From contig NZ_JNZO01000065.1 of the NCBI RefSeq assembly GCF_000717595.1, forward strand, positions 1 through 17,985: a stretch of DNA of 17,985 bases. The letters are read 5' to 3'. Positions 17,518 through 17,985 of this stretch are shown here, piece by piece. Positions within the stretch are counted from its first letter, which is position 1. The number at the start of each line of letters is the position of its first letter. The notes below the pieces were generated by a model. The model was not told where the DNA came from. It ran no database searches and saw nothing but the letters and a program-made list of their open reading frames with translations. Origin of the DNA: Streptomyces flavochromogenes. GTDB taxonomy: Bacteria; Actinomycetota; Actinomycetes; Streptomycetales; Streptomycetaceae. A program made the position numbers and the translations under genes.

Positions 17518-17985
17518 GCGGCTTCCTCCTCGGTGAGCTGGGAGAGGACGATCTCCCGGTAGGTGGGGTTGTCCCGCATCAGGGACGTGTGGGTGCCGGT
17601 GCCGACGTTCCGGCCCCGGTCGAGGACGACGATCCGGTCGGCCTGCCGGATGGTGGAGACCCGCTGGGCGACGATGACGACGGTGGCGTCCGCCGTCTCC
17701 TCCTTCAGGGCGGCGCGGAGCCGGGCGTCGGTCCGGGGGTCGAGGGCGGAGAAGGAGTCGTCGAAGAGGTAGAGGCGGGGGCGGGCGACGAGGACCCGGG
17801 CGATGGCGAGCCGCTGCCGCTGGCCGCCGGAGAAGTTGGTGCCGCCCTGGGAGACGGGCGCGTCGAGCCCTTCGTCGAGTTCGTGGACGAAGTCGGCGGC
17901 CTGGGCGACCTCCAGGGCGTGCCAGAGTTCGTCGTCGGTCGCGTCGGGTTTGCCGTAGCGGAGGTTGGTGGCGACGGTCCCGGAG
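17514..17985 (-). CDS. ABC exporter half-transporter, degenerate-site subunit (second copy, 3' end only)
   Basis: This is the C-terminal 156 residues of the partner subunit, cut by the window edge at exactly the same codon as the left-end copy. The signature is FSGGQRQ, Walker B is YLFDDSFSALD (Asp for the catalytic Glu), and the H-loop is AQRVSTI (Gln for His), so it is the non-catalytic half of a heterodimeric exporter. The first 32 or so visible codons are identical in DNA sequence to the left copy, after which the two diverge at both DNA and protein level (for example VHELDEGLDAPVSQ against VRKLEAGLNAPIAQ). The TGA at 17516-17514 overlaps the next ATG by four bases. Confidence 0.93.
   Translation of the reverse strand, partial: SGTVATNLRYGKPDATDDELWHALEVAQAADFVHELDEGLDAPVSQGGTNFSGGQRQRLAIARVLVARPRLYLFDDSFSALDPRTDARLRAALKEETADATVVIVAQRVSTIRQADRIVVLDRGRNVGTGTHTSLMRDNPTYREIVLSQLTEEEAA
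17887..17985 (-). repeat. Right arm of a 99-bp perfect inverted terminal identity
   Basis: This is the exact reverse complement of bases 1-99, ending at the last base of the window. The identical tract may continue beyond the window on both sides. Confidence 0.95.

Overview
This window looks like a piece of a Streptomyces (or very close relative) chromosome. It has very high G+C with strong G/C third-position bias, GTG starts, GGAGG-type ribosome sites, and the gene order dgt - FAD reductase - dnaG - hrdA-type sigma factor. Apart from one decayed transporter remnant it is tightly packed with intact genes. No tRNA, rRNA, CRISPR array, insertion sequence or phage gene was seen.

Layout. (1) Left edge, + strand: the 3' end of one ABC exporter half-transporter (1-472) and its complete partner (472-2424), then a TerD-domain gene (2458-3816) whose start codon lies inside a perfect 15-bp-stem hairpin. 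(2) 3813-10587, - strand: a co-directional core block, read from right to left as cbiX/sirB-type chelatase, dgt, a ferredoxin-reductase-like flavoprotein, dnaG primase and an HrdA-type sigma-70 factor. The sigma gene and the TerD gene converge and share a CTAG as overlapping stop codons. (3) 10588-10825: a divergent intergenic region rich in palindromes and short tandem repeats. (4) 10826-14458, + strand: an aquaporin-like channel, a SanA/DUF218 membrane-anchored protein, and an assimilatory nitrate reductase (nasA-type) with a GlnR-box-like sequence before it. (5) 14495-14896: a frameshifted internal fragment of an MMPL transporter. (6) 14912-17985, - strand: a second, paralogous ABC exporter pair (second subunit complete, first subunit cut by the window edge), with a CutA1-AIG2/GGCT fusion gene overlapping its last codons.

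The genes fall into three themes. One is DNA and RNA synthesis (dgt for dNTP pools, dnaG, sigma factor), reminiscent of the dnaG-rpoD linkage of the enterobacterial macromolecular synthesis operon. One is nitrate assimilation (nasA, with a sirohydrochlorin chelatase nearby that could supply siroheme to nitrite reductase). One is export and stress (two ABC exporter pairs, TerD, CutA1).

The most striking structural fact is that bases 1-99 are the exact reverse complement of bases 17887-17985, and the match stops abruptly at base 100. The whole window is therefore bracketed by inverted ABC exporter paralogues. That can mean a recent gene-conversion or inversion boundary, or that the window is an assembly contig ending in a shared 99-mer. 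I did not find a clear new multi-gene system. The least-explained items are the hairpin over the TerD start, the operator-like palindromes at 10631-10813, the ABC/CutA1-GGCT coupling and the 99-bp terminal identity.
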